A stretch of DNA of 64,000 bases from Chitinophagaceae bacterium (GCA_019638625.1 JAHBTK010000001.1:301434-365433), one strand, 5' to 3'. Shown: positions 1 through 8,720, numbered from the stretch's first letter. Numbers and translations: made by a program. The notes: a model not told the origin generated them from the letters alone.

Positions 1-51
1 AAGCAGCGGGTATAGGTGACCGGAGTCTTCCTTCGTGCATAATCGTTAAAA

Positions 52-59
52 TAACTTTG
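52..59 (+). promoter_or_regulatory. Putative -7 box (TAACTTTG)
   Basis: TAACTTTG matches the Bacteroidota primary-sigma -7 consensus TAnnTTTG and lies about 47 nt before the chosen start of the acyltransferase gene. No convincing -33 element is seen, so this rests on the single box. Confidence 0.4.
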
Positions 60-105
60 TCCAAAACAATGATAAATGCCTATCTTATTGCTCTATACTG
101 GTTAT

Positions 106-1203
106 ATGGCATCAAAAAGACTATTATCGCTGGATGCCCTGCGGGGCTTTGATATGCTGCTGATCGCCGGTGGCGGAGCTTTCATCTACGACCTGAAAGG
201 GGTAACGCCTTTTCCGTGGGTGGATACAATGGCCAACCAATTGACCCACCCCGCATGGAATGGGTTTACTTTTTACGATTTCATTTTTCCGCTGTTCCTG
301 TTTATTGCCGGTGTTTCCCTGTCTTTTTCTTTGAAGAATGCCGCCGCCAGGGGAGTGGATAAGAATACACTGTATAAAAAAGCCTTTAAACGTTTCCTGA
401 TCCTTTTCCTGCTGGGCATACTCGATAAAAATATACCCCTGGATATCTTTCATCCGGGGAGTATCCGCTACGGAACAGTATTAAGCCGGATTGGCTTTGC
501 CACGCTGATAACCACATTTTTGTACCTGAACCTGTCCGGGAAGAAAAGGGTGATCTGGGTAGCGGCTATGCTTATTGGTTATTGCGCGGCTTTGTTCCTG
601 GTACCGGTACCGGGGTATGGCGCCGGCGACCTGTCTTTTGAAGGGAACCTGGTGGGATGGTTCGACCGTACTTTTATGCCCGGGCGCTTGCTGCAAAAGA
701 CCTATGATGAAAATGCCCTGCTTACCCAGCTACCCGCTCATTGTTTGACTGTGCTGGGGGCTGCTGCCGGGGATTGGTTGCAAAAGTCGCAGCATGAAAA
801 CAGGAAAGTACTCGGGCTGTTGTCTGTGGGCGCCGGGGCTATCATAATCGGTTTGTTATGGAGCAAATTGTTACCCATCAACAAACACCTTTGGAGCAGC
901 TCTTTTATTATGCTCACGGCAGGAATGGCTTTTATATTCCTGGCGGTATTTTACTGGTTCATTGATATAAAGGGCTGGAAAAAATGGACCTTCTTCTTTA
1001 AGGTGATCGGTATGAACGCGATCGTGATTTACCTGGCTTACCGGTTTATCGATTTCAACCATACCTCCAAACTATTATTTGAAGGATATTATAAATACGC
1101 ACCCGAAGCTTGTCACCCCGCGTTGAACTCTTTGGGTGCTTTGGCCCTGGTGTGGGTAATGATGTACATTCTTTACCGGAATAAGATGTTCGTCAAGATA
1201 TGA
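106..1203 (+). CDS. DUF5009/HGSNAT-like membrane acyltransferase
   Basis: A 365-residue multi-pass inner-membrane protein. It opens with RLLSLDALRGFDML and continues with a segment of the type HPAWNGFTFYDFIFPLF and FIAGVSLSFSL. This is the signature of the bacterial relatives of heparan-alpha-glucosaminide N-acetyltransferase (DUF5009/DUF1624), which are thought to move acyl groups across the membrane onto sugars. About nine or ten hydrophobic segments follow. I chose the ATG at 106 over an in-frame ATG at 76 because the family begins just before the RLLSLDALRG motif and the extra ten residues look like untranslated leader. A TAnnTTTG box lies upstream. The substrate cannot be told from the sequence. 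Length is normal for the family and the gene looks intact. Confidence 0.85.
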   Translation: MASKRLLSLDALRGFDMLLIAGGGAFIYDLKGVTPFPWVDTMANQLTHPAWNGFTFYDFIFPLFLFIAGVSLSFSLKNAAARGVDKNTLYKKAFKRFLILFLLGILDKNIPLDIFHPGSIRYGTVLSRIGFATLITTFLYLNLSGKKRVIWVAAMLIGYCAALFLVPVPGYGAGDLSFEGNLVGWFDRTFMPGRLLQKTYDENALLTQLPAHCLTVLGAAAGDWLQKSQHENRKVLGLLSVGAGAIIIGLLWSKLLPINKHLWSSSFIMLTAGMAFIFLAVFYWFIDIKGWKKWTFFFKVIGMNAIVIYLAYRFIDFNHTSKLLFEGYYKYAPEACHPALNSLGALALVWVMMYILYRNKMFVKI

Positions 1204-1294
1204 GGAAAGGCCTGATAAGATAGGTTAGATTGTACGAACCTATGCTTCAGCAACAAAAGGAAATGATTGAAAAGGCTTATAAATAAAAAAGAAA

Positions 1295-1351
1295 AGCATC
1301 AAGTTTTATAATGTTTCCGGCTTTCGCCTTCACGTTATGTAACCCGATGCT
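1295..1351. terminator. Long imperfect hairpin, possible bidirectional terminator
   Basis: A 57-nt imperfect inverted repeat with arms of about 26 nt around a TTTC loop. The outer ends AGCATC and GATGCT pair perfectly. On the minus strand it is followed by a T-rich run, as in a Rho-independent terminator. On the plus strand it lies 91 nt after the acyltransferase stop. It could terminate the acyltransferase from the left and minus-strand transcription from the DUF488 region on the right. Confidence 0.5.
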
Positions 1352-1651
1352 TTCGTGAGAAATTTTTGTCTTTTTACGGACTTCCATTTCTCCTGTCACC
1401 AATTTCCATTGCTGGAGAGCTTGCTGACATTGGTTGTATAAAGATACTATCTGTTGTATACTATTTCCAAATATTCACCGCTTCGGATATGCACCCGTTA
1501 AGCACATAGTTATACACATTACGATAATGGCAGGTATTCGTCAAAGGAGCCGTATTTTTCATTGGTAGTCAGGCATGGTTCCTGCCCTGGTGTAAGTTGT
1601 CAGGGATCGGGGCTTTTCTCATTTTTGTTGAGCCTGGTCAGTACCGATCCT
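1352..1651. other. Non-coding stretch, nothing recognised
   Basis: No open frame with family-like content, RNA gene or strong repeat could be recognised between the hairpin and the DUF488 remnant. It may be decayed sequence left from the missing part of that gene. Confidence 0.4.
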
Positions 1652-1957
1652 TTATGCGCCCAATACGATCTGATTTGCTGCTTTTAATTTCATATTACGG
1701 CCCGCTTCAGTAGCGTAATGTGTATAGCCTTTGTAATCGAAATCTTTTGTATGCACTTTTCTTCTTCCACCCAGGTCTTCCAGGTGCGTATAATGGATGC
1801 CGCTCTGTTTTAATGATGCGCTTAGGCTTTCTTTATTGAACTGCGGATACTTTCCTGAGCCCGGGAAGCGGCGGATATCTGCCAGAGTCCTGATACCGAA
1901 AGACTGCAGGTAGAGTGTCCATCTGGTATAGATGGTATGTTTGCCTGCAAGTTTCAT
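1652..1957 (-). pseudogene. Truncated DUF488-family gene remnant
   Basis: The 101-residue product contains the DUF488 core LQSFGIRTLADIRRFPGS, KYPQFNKESL and HLEDLGGRRK, then drifts into unrelated sequence. DUF488 proteins are usually 120-180 residues. They start with an IYTIGHST-like motif and end with a conserved Cys/Glu segment (CAEA..CHR). Here the N-terminal motif is shortened to HTIYTRWTLY and the C-terminal segment is absent. The start at 1957 was chosen because a TACCTTTG box lies about 20 nt upstream of it, and the longer frame would begin before that promoter. The promoter and start therefore survive while the body appears internally deleted. Calling it a pseudogene is inference. 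A shortened but expressed protein is possible. Confidence 0.6.
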
Positions 1958-1976
1958 GTTATGGGAAATATCTGTG

Positions 1977-1984
1977 CAAAGGTA
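1977..1984 (-). promoter_or_regulatory. Putative -7 box (TACCTTTG) of the DUF488 remnant
   Basis: On the minus strand TACCTTTG fits TAnnTTTG and would place a transcription start about 12 nt ahead of the ATG at 1957. Confidence 0.45.
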
Positions 1985-2142
1985 CCCAATAAGCAATTGC
2001 CGCCTATCGGGGCAAAAGCGACAGTACGAACCACGGAACATCTATTCGGTGTATCTTTCATTTGCAAAAGCGATTGATATAATGGAAGAAACCATTCTTC
2101 AGCTCGAAAAGAAATAATTGAGTATACATAAGAAAGCCCTGT

Positions 2143-2604
2143 ATGAAGAAAAAGCTGGCAACAGAGATCATTAAAACGGGATTACTCGCGGGAACACTCG
2201 ATATACTGCTTGCGTTTGGCAATGCATGGTGGAGTGCCCGTGTCTCACCCGGCAGGGTACTGCGGTTTATCGCCAGCGGATTGATCGGCACAAAAGCATT
2301 CAGCGGACCGCAGTCCATAATGCTGCTCGGACTGGTCCTTCATTTTGTGATTGCTTTTTGCTGGACTGCCGCTTTTTTCCTGTTATACCCGAAAATACCA
2401 GGCATTGTTCGTCATAAAATTCTCCAGGCGGTATTGTATGGGATAGTGGTGTGGGTGATCATGAACGGGGTTGTATTGCCTGTCAGCAGCGTGCCGGCCT
2501 CCGGTTTTCAATGGAGTGTGGCACTGAAAGGCATGTTGATACTGATCGTTGCGATAGGTCTGCCGGTGGTGCATTTTGCCGGCAGGTATTGGAGGAAAAG
2601 CTGA
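2143..2604 (+). CDS. Small four-TM membrane protein (YagU/DUF1440-like)
   Basis: A 153-residue, very hydrophobic protein with four predicted membrane helices: roughly residues 10-28, 58-80, 90-112 and 125-145. The pattern GLLAGTLDILLAFGNAWW near the start and SGLIGTKAF in the first loop resembles small inner-membrane proteins of the YagU/DUF1440 group, whose function is unknown. Codon use and GC content match the neighbours. It faces the minus-strand hydrolase gene tail to tail across 63 bp containing a hairpin. The start is the only ATG that keeps the charged MKKK N-terminus before the first helix. Confidence 0.65.
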   Translation: MKKKLATEIIKTGLLAGTLDILLAFGNAWWSARVSPGRVLRFIASGLIGTKAFSGPQSIMLLGLVLHFVIAFCWTAAFFLLYPKIPGIVRHKILQAVLYGIVVWVIMNGVVLPVSSVPASGFQWSVALKGMLILIVAIGLPVVHFAGRYWRKS

Positions 2605-2608
2605 TAAA

Positions 2609-2629
2609 GCCCCTTTCCCTAAAGGGGGC
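2609..2629. terminator. Hairpin between convergent genes
   Basis: GCCCCTTT and AAAGGGGGC pair around a short CCCT loop, five bases after the stop of the membrane-protein gene and between two convergent genes. There is no clean U-run, so a repeat element rather than a true terminator is possible. Confidence 0.4.
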
Positions 2630-2667
2630 ATATCTCCCATTCTCTCCCCCGTCATTTCATGCATCTG

Positions 2668-3726
2668 CTATATCCCCATAAACACAAAAGGTTTTGCAGG
2701 CACAAAACTTTGAGAAGCTTCTCCTGAATATATCTCGTTTTTGCTTGCGCTCAACCTTTTCACCGGTGCGTTTTTACTGAAATTTACTTTTTTCAGATCA
2801 ACCCAGAAAGTATTGGGTGTTTTGACAGTTTCAAAATAATACACCAGGTTTTTTTGATCGGCTACCGATCTCCATCTTGTAGAGGAAATATTAGGCTCTG
2901 CCTCCGAGGATATCCCGAAAGGAACGGAGCAGTTCCTGATCACACTGAACACGCTGGCTAAAGATGTTTGCACATCAGCAGTTTGCGGGATGGCATTGAT
3001 GTAATAAGATGCCCTTACATACCTGTCAGCAGCCCTGTTGGTACCCGGCAGCATAACGGTACCCGGAATGCTTTGCCAGTATTTATTGATAGCCAACTGT
3101 TCTTCAAATACCGGAGAATTGGTCATTACGGTATAGGAAGGGTCGTGATGAATGGCCAATTTTCCATTAATGTACTCGAAAATAGCATTATCGCCGGAGG
3201 CATCGGAAACAGAAAGATGTAAGGTCGAAAACGTTGTTGTGCCGGGTATATAGTCAGAAACGATAACGAAATCTTCTTTCTTCAACGCATCTACGGCTTC
3301 CTTGACGGTAGCAAAGTTATCCAGCACATATTGTGCCCAGGCAGAGATGGCGATGCCTTTTGCAGCGCCTTGCGGATCGAATTTCGGATATTCACTTTCC
3401 ACCAGCCACAGGACATTGGCAACCAATCCCTTCTCATTAATACCGTCAGTGGTAGCGATATCCCAGGCACTGGTGATCACACTTCCATATTTGGAAACCC
3501 ATTTAACGGAGTTTTTACCTACGTTTCCATCTCTTTCCAGTCCCCTCGGAAAGATCCAGATATTGGCGTCAATTTCATCTTTCCAGTCCATAGAACGGGC
3601 TGTAATTACGGTGTTGCCGGGCCCTTTATACACAACCCTGGTACAGGTATATGCTTCAGGAAACAATGTGACGAAAAACATTGCAAAAAATACTGCAACG
3701 CTTTTCAGGATGTTGCTCTTTTTCAT
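2668..3726 (-). CDS. Linear amide C-N hydrolase, choloylglycine hydrolase family
   Basis: A 352-residue Ntn hydrolase with an N-terminal signal peptide (residues 1-27, ending in SPEAYT-like sequence before the nucleophile). The mature protein would start at the Cys of CTRVVYKGPG. It is followed by ITARSMDWKDE, with the conserved Arg-x-x-Asp pair of bile-salt hydrolases and penicillin V acylases. Further on lie the family-type segments KGLVANVLWL and VMTNSPVFEEQ. Such enzymes cleave amide bonds of bile salts, penicillin V or acyl-homoserine lactones. The natural substrate here cannot be inferred. Export to the periplasm is predicted, and length is normal for the family. A TAnnTTTG box sits about 19 nt upstream of the ATG. 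Confidence 0.88.
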   Translation of the reverse strand: MKKSNILKSVAVFFAMFFVTLFPEAYTCTRVVYKGPGNTVITARSMDWKDEIDANIWIFPRGLERDGNVGKNSVKWVSKYGSVITSAWDIATTDGINEKGLVANVLWLVESEYPKFDPQGAAKGIAISAWAQYVLDNFATVKEAVDALKKEDFVIVSDYIPGTTTFSTLHLSVSDASGDNAIFEYINGKLAIHHDPSYTVMTNSPVFEEQLAINKYWQSIPGTVMLPGTNRAADRYVRASYYINAIPQTADVQTSLASVFSVIRNCSVPFGISSEAEPNISSTRWRSVADQKNLVYYFETVKTPNTFWVDLKKVNFSKNAPVKRLSASKNEIYSGEASQSFVPAKPFVFMGI

Positions 3727-3744
3727 GAAATGTACTTATATATT

Positions 3745-3752
3745 CAAATATA
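3745..3752 (-). promoter_or_regulatory. Putative -7 box (TATATTTG) of the hydrolase gene
   Basis: TATATTTG on the minus strand fits TAnnTTTG exactly. It would give a leader of only about 10-12 nt before the ATG at 3726. Confidence 0.45.
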
Positions 3753-4040
3753 ATATTTTCTATTCATACTTAAAGAGGAGTTTCGTGAAATTTGGGGTTC
3801 ACGGCCCCGGTACGTTATTTCGAGTATCCCATTAGTGGTCTCAATCATTAAGCCGTAACAGAAGAACTGATCTTGCATAAAAATATGGCACGCAAAGGTC
3901 GCAAAAGATCACAAAGAACGAAAAAGGGAACTGTTTGTGTACCCTTGGCGCTTCATATCGGCTTTGCGTGAAATATGATGCCGTTGTCGGATGCGGTAAG
4001 AGGACTCTATATGATATTCGCGGTGCCTGCTACCGCCTCT

Positions 4041-4270
4041 GCCTGCCGTTCGGCAGTTCAGGCAGGTGGGTGCTGTACCTTTTAGAATACGCAAAGTGCA
4101 TCGGGACAGGGTATCGATTTACAGTAGCTTACCCTACATGTATTGGCATTGAGTAAACAAATGTTTGCGACTGAGAAACCCGCCTGTGGCAGGCAGGTCT
4201 CACGAATGGGTACGGTATCTCGTTTAGTAAAGGCCTTTATAGTGATGAGACCTCTCTCCGCCGCGGAGAG
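4041..4270. repeat. Three GC-rich palindromes in a non-coding stretch
   Basis: The gap 3727-4289 holds no supported gene. It contains three short palindromes of the GC-rich kind seen elsewhere in this window: CTGCCG-TT-CGGCAG (4043-4056), GCCTG-TGG-CAGGC type (4182-4194) and CTCTCCG-CCG-CGGAGAG (4254-4270). The last one lies just beyond the end of the nitrite-reduction operon and could stop its transcript. Confidence 0.55.
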
Positions 4271-4289
4271 GGATGACTAAAGAAGAGAA

Positions 4290-4712
4290 TTACAGGATCG
4301 CATCTTTTGACCTTGCCAGTTCTTCAATCGTTTTTTCACGGAGCATTCTCAGTAATTCCTGCTTTATTATTTTGTATGACTTATGCATAGAGCAGGGGTT
4401 GGCATCGTTACATTTAGGAAGTCCCATGATGCACTTTTCTATTACTTCTATCTCGCCCATGAGCTCCAGCACAGTAAAGATGGAGCGCTTCTTAGCCTCC
4501 CCGGATATATACAGACCACCGGAAGGTCCCGTTACCGAAGATATAATACCGGTATTTTTCTTTGTAAGCTGCTGCAGGATTTTTGCCGTGAATGATTGCG
4601 GTGCACCAATCCCTTCTGCCACCATTTTAATAGTGGCCTTTTTTTCTTTGGATGCCTTACGGGCTATGAATATCGTTGCACGCAGCGCATATTCGGTAGA
4701 TTTTGAAAACAC
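4290..4712 (-). CDS. Rrf2-family regulator with cluster cysteines (NsrR-like)
   Basis: A 140-residue winged-helix regulator opening with FSKSTEYALRATIFIA, the typical Rrf2 start. It carries three cysteines (C94, C101, C107; CIMGLPKCNDANPC) in the place where NsrR, IscR and RirA hold an iron-sulfur cluster. I chose the GTG at 4712. The longer ATG frame from 4766 would overlap the upstream Sco gene by 23 bp and add 18 residues that no Rrf2 protein carries. It is the last gene of the nirK operon. An NO-sensing role in controlling that operon, perhaps through the inverted repeat at 8721-8746, is inference from context and cysteine pattern. Confidence 0.85.
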   Translation of the reverse strand: MFSKSTEYALRATIFIARKASKEKKATIKMVAEGIGAPQSFTAKILQQLTKKNTGIISSVTGPSGGLYISGEAKKRSIFTVLELMGEIEVIEKCIMGLPKCNDANPCSMHKSYKIIKQELLRMLREKTIEELARSKDAIL

Positions 4713-4743
4713 AGGGTTGCCATTTTGTATCTGCGAAAATAAC

Positions 4744-5319
4744 TTAACTGCCTTTAACGGCTTCATTAACTTTACCTGCCACTTTTTCTGTATTGATGCC
4801 GGTGCCTTCTTCCTGTAGTATCAGTTCTCCGTCAGGGTTAAAAACGCTGATGATATTGGAATGTGAAAAATCTATGGGTGATATTTTTTTGTACTTCATC
4901 GAAAGCACATTGGCAAACTCCTGTGTGGCGGCTTCATCACTACGCAAAAATACCCAGTGCGGCGCATCCATGCCGCTGGTTTTGGCAAACCCGGCAAGAT
5001 GTTCGGGTGTATCCTTTTCCGGGTCAATGGTTACCAGTACCAGGGATGTCTTATGGAGATAGGAAGGCTTTATCTGCTTTTCTATTTTTTTCATATCGGC
5101 TACCAATAGCGGGCAGGTGGCTTTGCAGGAAGTATAGATCATTACCACCACCAACGCTTTTCCTCTCAGCGCGTCTAATTGGTACGAGTGGTTATACTGG
5201 TCCTGCCATTGGCTGGTCAGGTGAAATATAGAGCCGGACGGCAGCTCTTTTTCAGCTTTATCCTGATTGCAGGAAAAGAGTACAAAAATTGCTGCCAGTA
5301 TACAAAACAGTTGTTTCAT
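4744..5319 (-). CDS. Sco1/SenC/PrrC-family copper chaperone, lipoprotein
   Basis: A 191-residue protein with a lipoprotein signal (LFSC, Cys17) and a thioredoxin-like fold. The copper-binding set of Sco proteins is complete: C65 and C69 in TSCKATCP, and H153 in DFSHSN. The VTIDPEKDTPEHL segment is also typical of the family. Sco proteins deliver copper to the CuA site of cytochrome oxidase, and relatives act in copper or thiol handling for other enzymes. Its place directly after nirV and nirK suggests it helps load the copper nitrite reductase in the periplasm, which is inference. Spacing to nirV is 33 bp. Confidence 0.9.
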   Translation of the reverse strand: MKQLFCILAAIFVLFSCNQDKAEKELPSGSIFHLTSQWQDQYNHSYQLDALRGKALVVVMIYTSCKATCPLLVADMKKIEKQIKPSYLHKTSLVLVTIDPEKDTPEHLAGFAKTSGMDAPHWVFLRSDEAATQEFANVLSMKYKKISPIDFSHSNIISVFNPDGELILQEEGTGINTEKVAGKVNEAVKGS

Positions 5320-5352
5320 TGTTATTGATTTTAAACTTACTATTATGTAGCC

Positions 5353-6234
5353 TCACTCTCCGGTTGAAGCCAGATCCCTCCCCTCTGGGGAGGTCAGAAG
5401 GGGCTTATCATCAACATCTTTTGCGCAGCGAAATCCGAGGTTAGCCACGGTATAATGCGCTTTCAGTCCGGCCCGCATACTGAACCGCATAAAAGCGGCA
5501 TAGTTCAGTACGTCCGTAGCACTGGTAGCGCTGCCCGCACAAAAAAGATTATTATCGCTGTATTCGCCGGAACGGGCATCACCCGTTACCAGTACGGAAT
5601 TAAAATCATCCGTCCACTCCCACACCAGGTCAAAGAAATTATATACGCCCCAATAGTTGGGCGGCGACTGACTTACCGCATTATACTGCCTGTTTTTCAC
5701 CAGATAAAGGTCTATGATCTTATCTGAATAAGACTTCTTTTCCCTTGCATTGGGCACTGTTTCATCTGCCATTGCCACCAGTTCCCATTCATCCAGCAGC
5801 GGCAAGCGCTTACCCACAGCCGTTGCATAAGCTTTGGCTGCGTACCACGATAATTGCGTAACCGGAGCGTCAATATTTATTCCTTCGGGCAATACCGTAT
5901 CCCCCACCCAATCATGCAGGTAATTTGTATCGGCATACAGACGTTTTACCTGCGAACGCTGCCATTGCAGATGGGCTTTTACAAACGCCAGGAACTCGCC
6001 ATTGGTAACAGGTCTTTCATCTATCAAAAACGGGTTCACTTTTACCAATGCGGTATCGGAGCCGTAAAAAGGCTTATATGCCCCGCCGGGTATCAATACC
6101 ATTTTTGCCTGTGATGAGAGTTGTTTCGGTTGTAAAGCCTGAGATTCGGCATCCGGTACTGCCTCCTGCAGGTTGCAGGAAGCACACCAGGCAACAACTG
6201 AAAATACAATGATATGAATGAGTTGGATCTTCAT
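5353..6234 (-). CDS. nirV: SUMF1/formylglycine-generating-enzyme-like lipoprotein (NirV-like)
   Basis: A 293-residue lipoprotein (signal ending ASC, Cys20) with the SUMF1/FGE-sulfatase fold. Visible segments are MVLIPGGAYKPF, a family-type FLIDERPVTNGEFLAFV, RLPLLDEWELVA and the C-terminal NLGFRCAKD. Proteins of this type next to nirK are called NirV; their role is not settled. No convincing active-site cysteine pair of true formylglycine enzymes is seen. The final residues, LLTSPEGRDLASTGE, are encoded by a GC-rich palindrome (5377-5393), so the natural end was probably near GFRCAKDVDD and the tail comes from a repeat. The gene lies 14 bp after nirK. Confidence 0.82.
   Translation of the reverse strand: MKIQLIHIIVFSVVAWCASCNLQEAVPDAESQALQPKQLSSQAKMVLIPGGAYKPFYGSDTALVKVNPFLIDERPVTNGEFLAFVKAHLQWQRSQVKRLYADTNYLHDWVGDTVLPEGINIDAPVTQLSWYAAKAYATAVGKRLPLLDEWELVAMADETVPNAREKKSYSDKIIDLYLVKNRQYNAVSQSPPNYWGVYNFFDLVWEWTDDFNSVLVTGDARSGEYSDNNLFCAGSATSATDVLNYAAFMRFSMRAGLKAHYTVANLGFRCAKDVDDKPLLTSPEGRDLASTGE
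5377..5393. repeat. GC palindrome inside the 3' end of nirV
   Basis: CCTCCCC-TCT-GGGGAGG is a perfect 7-bp hairpin and belongs to the same kind of GC-rich repeat that fills gaps elsewhere in the window. Here it is translated as part of the nirV tail. Confidence 0.6.
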
Positions 6235-6248
6235 TTTTTATCCGGAGT

Positions 6249-7295
6249 CTAAAACCCGCCTTTTTTGAATATTTTCGGATTTTTTTCACCGATCACTTTC
6301 AGCTTACCAATAGCGCCCTTGTTGAACGCTCTGGAAAGAGAGTGATCAACCAAAACATACTCTCCGGGAACATCCACTGTAAACTCCACAATAGCAGAGC
6401 CGCCCGCAGGTATCATGGTTGTTTGTACATTGTGCGTTACGGAGCTGCCGCCTTCAAGATAAACGTTGTCAAAAATTTCCCCGATAACATGGAAGGAAGA
6501 AGTCAGGTTAGGACCGCCGTTACCAACAAAAAGGCGAACCGTTTCCCCTACTTTAGCCTCTATCATCCCGGTACCCAGCATAGAACCTTTTTTGCCGTTG
6601 AACAAAACATAGTCGGGATTTTCGGCAACCGCTTTGTCGTTATCAAATTCCAAAAGACCTTCCTTGATCGCAGATGTTTTGGTGTAAAAATCGCCCTGCA
6701 TAATGTAATACTCCCTGTCCACAGGCTTGAGACCACCGGCAGGTTCCACCAAAATCAGTCCGTACATACCGTTCCCGATGTGCATAGGCACGGGAGGCGC
6801 GGCACAGTGGTAAACATACAGACCGGGGTTCATCGCTTTAAAGGTGAATGTTTCTTCTTTTCCGGGTACGGCAGAAGTGGCTTCAGCGCCTCCACCGGGA
6901 CCGTTTACAGCGTGGAGGTCAATGTTGTGCGGCAATACGCTGCTGGCGTCATTTTTCAGGCGTACTTCCACTTCATCGCCCTCACGCACACGGATAAAGC
7001 TACCCGGTACAATGTCGTTGAAGGTCCAGAAAGTATATTTTTTTCCATCGGCAATTTCACCTTCAATTTCTGTGGTGAGCAATTTTACGATCAGTTTTTT
7101 AGGTCCTCTGTTGCCTATTGGCGCAGGCACATGGGGAGCCGCCGTAATTTCAGCTTCTTCGGGCTGTCCTTTGGCTTCTTCCATTTTTATAACCGATGGT
7201 CTTTCTCCGGGGGAGTTCCCCCGTTCAGTGTTGCTTTTGCAGGCTCCGAAAACGAGCGATGCCGCAAGTACGAATAACGTAAGTTTGTTTGTCAT
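6249..7295 (-). CDS. nirK: Copper-containing nitrite reductase (NO-forming), lipoprotein
   Basis: A 348-residue two-cupredoxin enzyme reducing nitrite to nitric oxide in the periplasm. All metal ligands can be placed: type 1 copper H123, C164, H172, M177; type 2 copper H128, H163, H318; catalytic D126 (in [10 protein letters not shown]) and H269 (in SSFHVIGE). The signal peptide ends in GAC, so it is probably a lipoprotein held to the membrane (Cys19), common in Bacteroidota. The spacing C164 to H172 is eight residues, one shorter than in the Alcaligenes-type enzymes. It lies 6 bp after the porin gene and 14 bp before nirV, so the genes are surely co-transcribed. Nothing looks damaged. Confidence 0.96.
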   Translation of the reverse strand: MTNKLTLFVLAASLVFGACKSNTERGNSPGERPSVIKMEEAKGQPEEAEITAAPHVPAPIGNRGPKKLIVKLLTTEIEGEIADGKKYTFWTFNDIVPGSFIRVREGDEVEVRLKNDASSVLPHNIDLHAVNGPGGGAEATSAVPGKEETFTFKAMNPGLYVYHCAAPPVPMHIGNGMYGLILVEPAGGLKPVDREYYIMQGDFYTKTSAIKEGLLEFDNDKAVAENPDYVLFNGKKGSMLGTGMIEAKVGETVRLFVGNGGPNLTSSFHVIGEIFDNVYLEGGSSVTHNVQTTMIPAGGSAIVEFTVDVPGEYVLVDHSLSRAFNKGAIGKLKVIGEKNPKIFKKGGF

Positions 7296-7301
7296 AACAT
7301 T

Positions 7302-8678
7302 TTATGTTTTGGTTAAAAAAGATTGGCAGAATTTCAGTTTAAAAATCCCCGGATTGATATTTAGCGTGCACCAAACCCAATGTTGCAAGGGGTTTGAAGA
7401 TGATACAGCTTTCAGGAAATTGACAGAAGGCGTAACGATGTATACAGAATAACCGCCCACAAGATTTACAAAAGGATGAATGTTGTAATTCAAATCGAGA
7501 TCAAATTCCTGGCCCAGGTTGGCGGATAATTTACCGGCTCCCTCTTTTAATGAAACCGGGGAAACAAACTGGTGTGCTGTCAATGCGAGCATCCACCTGG
7601 CATCCGGCTTATAGCATGCCTTCAGATAAGCGTCCCCCAGCCCGGCATTTTTATGCGCACTACCGGAATAGTAATAATCCATACTGCCGTAAAACTTGTG
7701 ATTGGTGCCGAAGTAAGGAACAAACGCATGGTTCTCTTTTTGCAAAGTACCGTCTGCATGATTACCGCTCAACAGATCGCCACCCAGCGTAAGGCTCCAT
7801 TGGGTATTCAACATTCGTTCCAGGCTTGCTGCTGCCAGGTATGCATTGGTTTTCATGCCCTGCGGATCTTTACCTGCCTGGTAATAGGCGGAAACACTGT
7901 ATTTCCATTCACTGCCGGAATGAAAATAATTAGCGCCGATGGTCTGTGTAAAATAAGTTTTGGCACTGTCATCAGCGTTGCTTTTCGCATGCTGAAAACC
8001 CAGGTTATTCACTAAAAAACTGAAGCTGTTTTGCTTGTCCAAATTGAGTTTCAGCCAGATATTCTGCATCCATTTATAGGGTGCTGCATCTTTTGGTGAA
8101 AACAGCGACCCGGATGCGTTGCTCAGGTTATTACCATATAACGCTGCATAGTTTTGATTGAACGCTGCATGTGCTCTAAGCTCCAGCCTGTTCTTTTGCA
8201 ATTGAAAAGAAACGGCATCGTGTGCCCGGCCACCCTGCGCCCAGTCCAGCGCCCCGAAAAAACGCTCATCATCCAGGGAAATAACCTGGCGGCCTATTTG
8301 CAGCAATGCAGAAGGACTGATACGAAGTTTTGCCCAGGCTTCAAAAAAAGCCAGTCCGTTATTAGCGCCTGCACCCTGTGTAAGCGCCTCCTGCCCCCAG
8401 ATACTTACGTTTTGGGGAGAAAGCTGTAAAGACAAAATATCTCTGTACTGATAATTCAACGTTACCCTGCTGCGCTGGCTGATCAAAAAAGCGGTTTTTT
8501 CATTGGTAGCCAACGGCCGAAACGTACCATGCCGCAATTCTGCCCGTGGTCGTAACTGAGCTGTAACGGTAAGCTTACTGCAAGTATCAGCATTGTGTTG
8601 CGCAAGCGTGGAATTTGCAGCAAAAACAGTTAATGCAAGCGCTGAAAAAGCATTCCGGAAAGAAGAAAATGGCTCCAT
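7302..8678 (-). CDS. Alginate-export-like outer-membrane beta-barrel porin
   Basis: A 458-residue protein with a signal peptide ending LAQ. The body is made of alternating strands with aromatic girdles, and its motifs (QLRPRAELRHG, FLISQRSRVTLNY, VSIWGQ, EAWAKLRIS, LQIGRQVISLDDERFFGALDW) mark the alginate_exp barrel family. Members range from the alginate porin AlgE to many uncharacterised barrels in Bacteroidota. As first gene of the nirK operon it probably provides an outer-membrane channel for the pathway, perhaps for nitrite. That is inference, and alginate itself is unlikely here. A TACCTTTG promoter box and an inverted repeat lie directly upstream. Confidence 0.85.
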   Translation of the reverse strand: MEPFSSFRNAFSALALTVFAANSTLAQHNADTCSKLTVTAQLRPRAELRHGTFRPLATNEKTAFLISQRSRVTLNYQYRDILSLQLSPQNVSIWGQEALTQGAGANNGLAFFEAWAKLRISPSALLQIGRQVISLDDERFFGALDWAQGGRAHDAVSFQLQKNRLELRAHAAFNQNYAALYGNNLSNASGSLFSPKDAAPYKWMQNIWLKLNLDKQNSFSFLVNNLGFQHAKSNADDSAKTYFTQTIGANYFHSGSEWKYSVSAYYQAGKDPQGMKTNAYLAAASLERMLNTQWSLTLGGDLLSGNHADGTLQKENHAFVPYFGTNHKFYGSMDYYYSGSAHKNAGLGDAYLKACYKPDARWMLALTAHQFVSPVSLKEGAGKLSANLGQEFDLDLNYNIHPFVNLVGGYSVYIVTPSVNFLKAVSSSNPLQHWVWCTLNINPGIFKLKFCQSFLTKT

Positions 8679-8701
8679 AACCGACAGCAGTTATTAGAAC
8701 G

Positions 8702-8709
8702 CAAAGGTA
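8702..8709 (-). promoter_or_regulatory. Promoter -7 box of the nitrite-reduction operon
   Basis: TACCTTTG followed by C on the minus strand matches TAnnTTTG. There is no TTG at the expected -33 distance. A strong inverted repeat occupies that region instead, which suggests control by a bound regulator. Confidence 0.6.
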
Positions 8710-8720
8710 GCAGCCCGAAT

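Noticed and set aside
4712..4766. ATG start of the Rrf2 regulator at 4766
   Set aside because: It overlaps the upstream gene and adds residues absent from the family; the GTG at 4712 puts the protein start exactly at the conserved FSKSTEYALRA.
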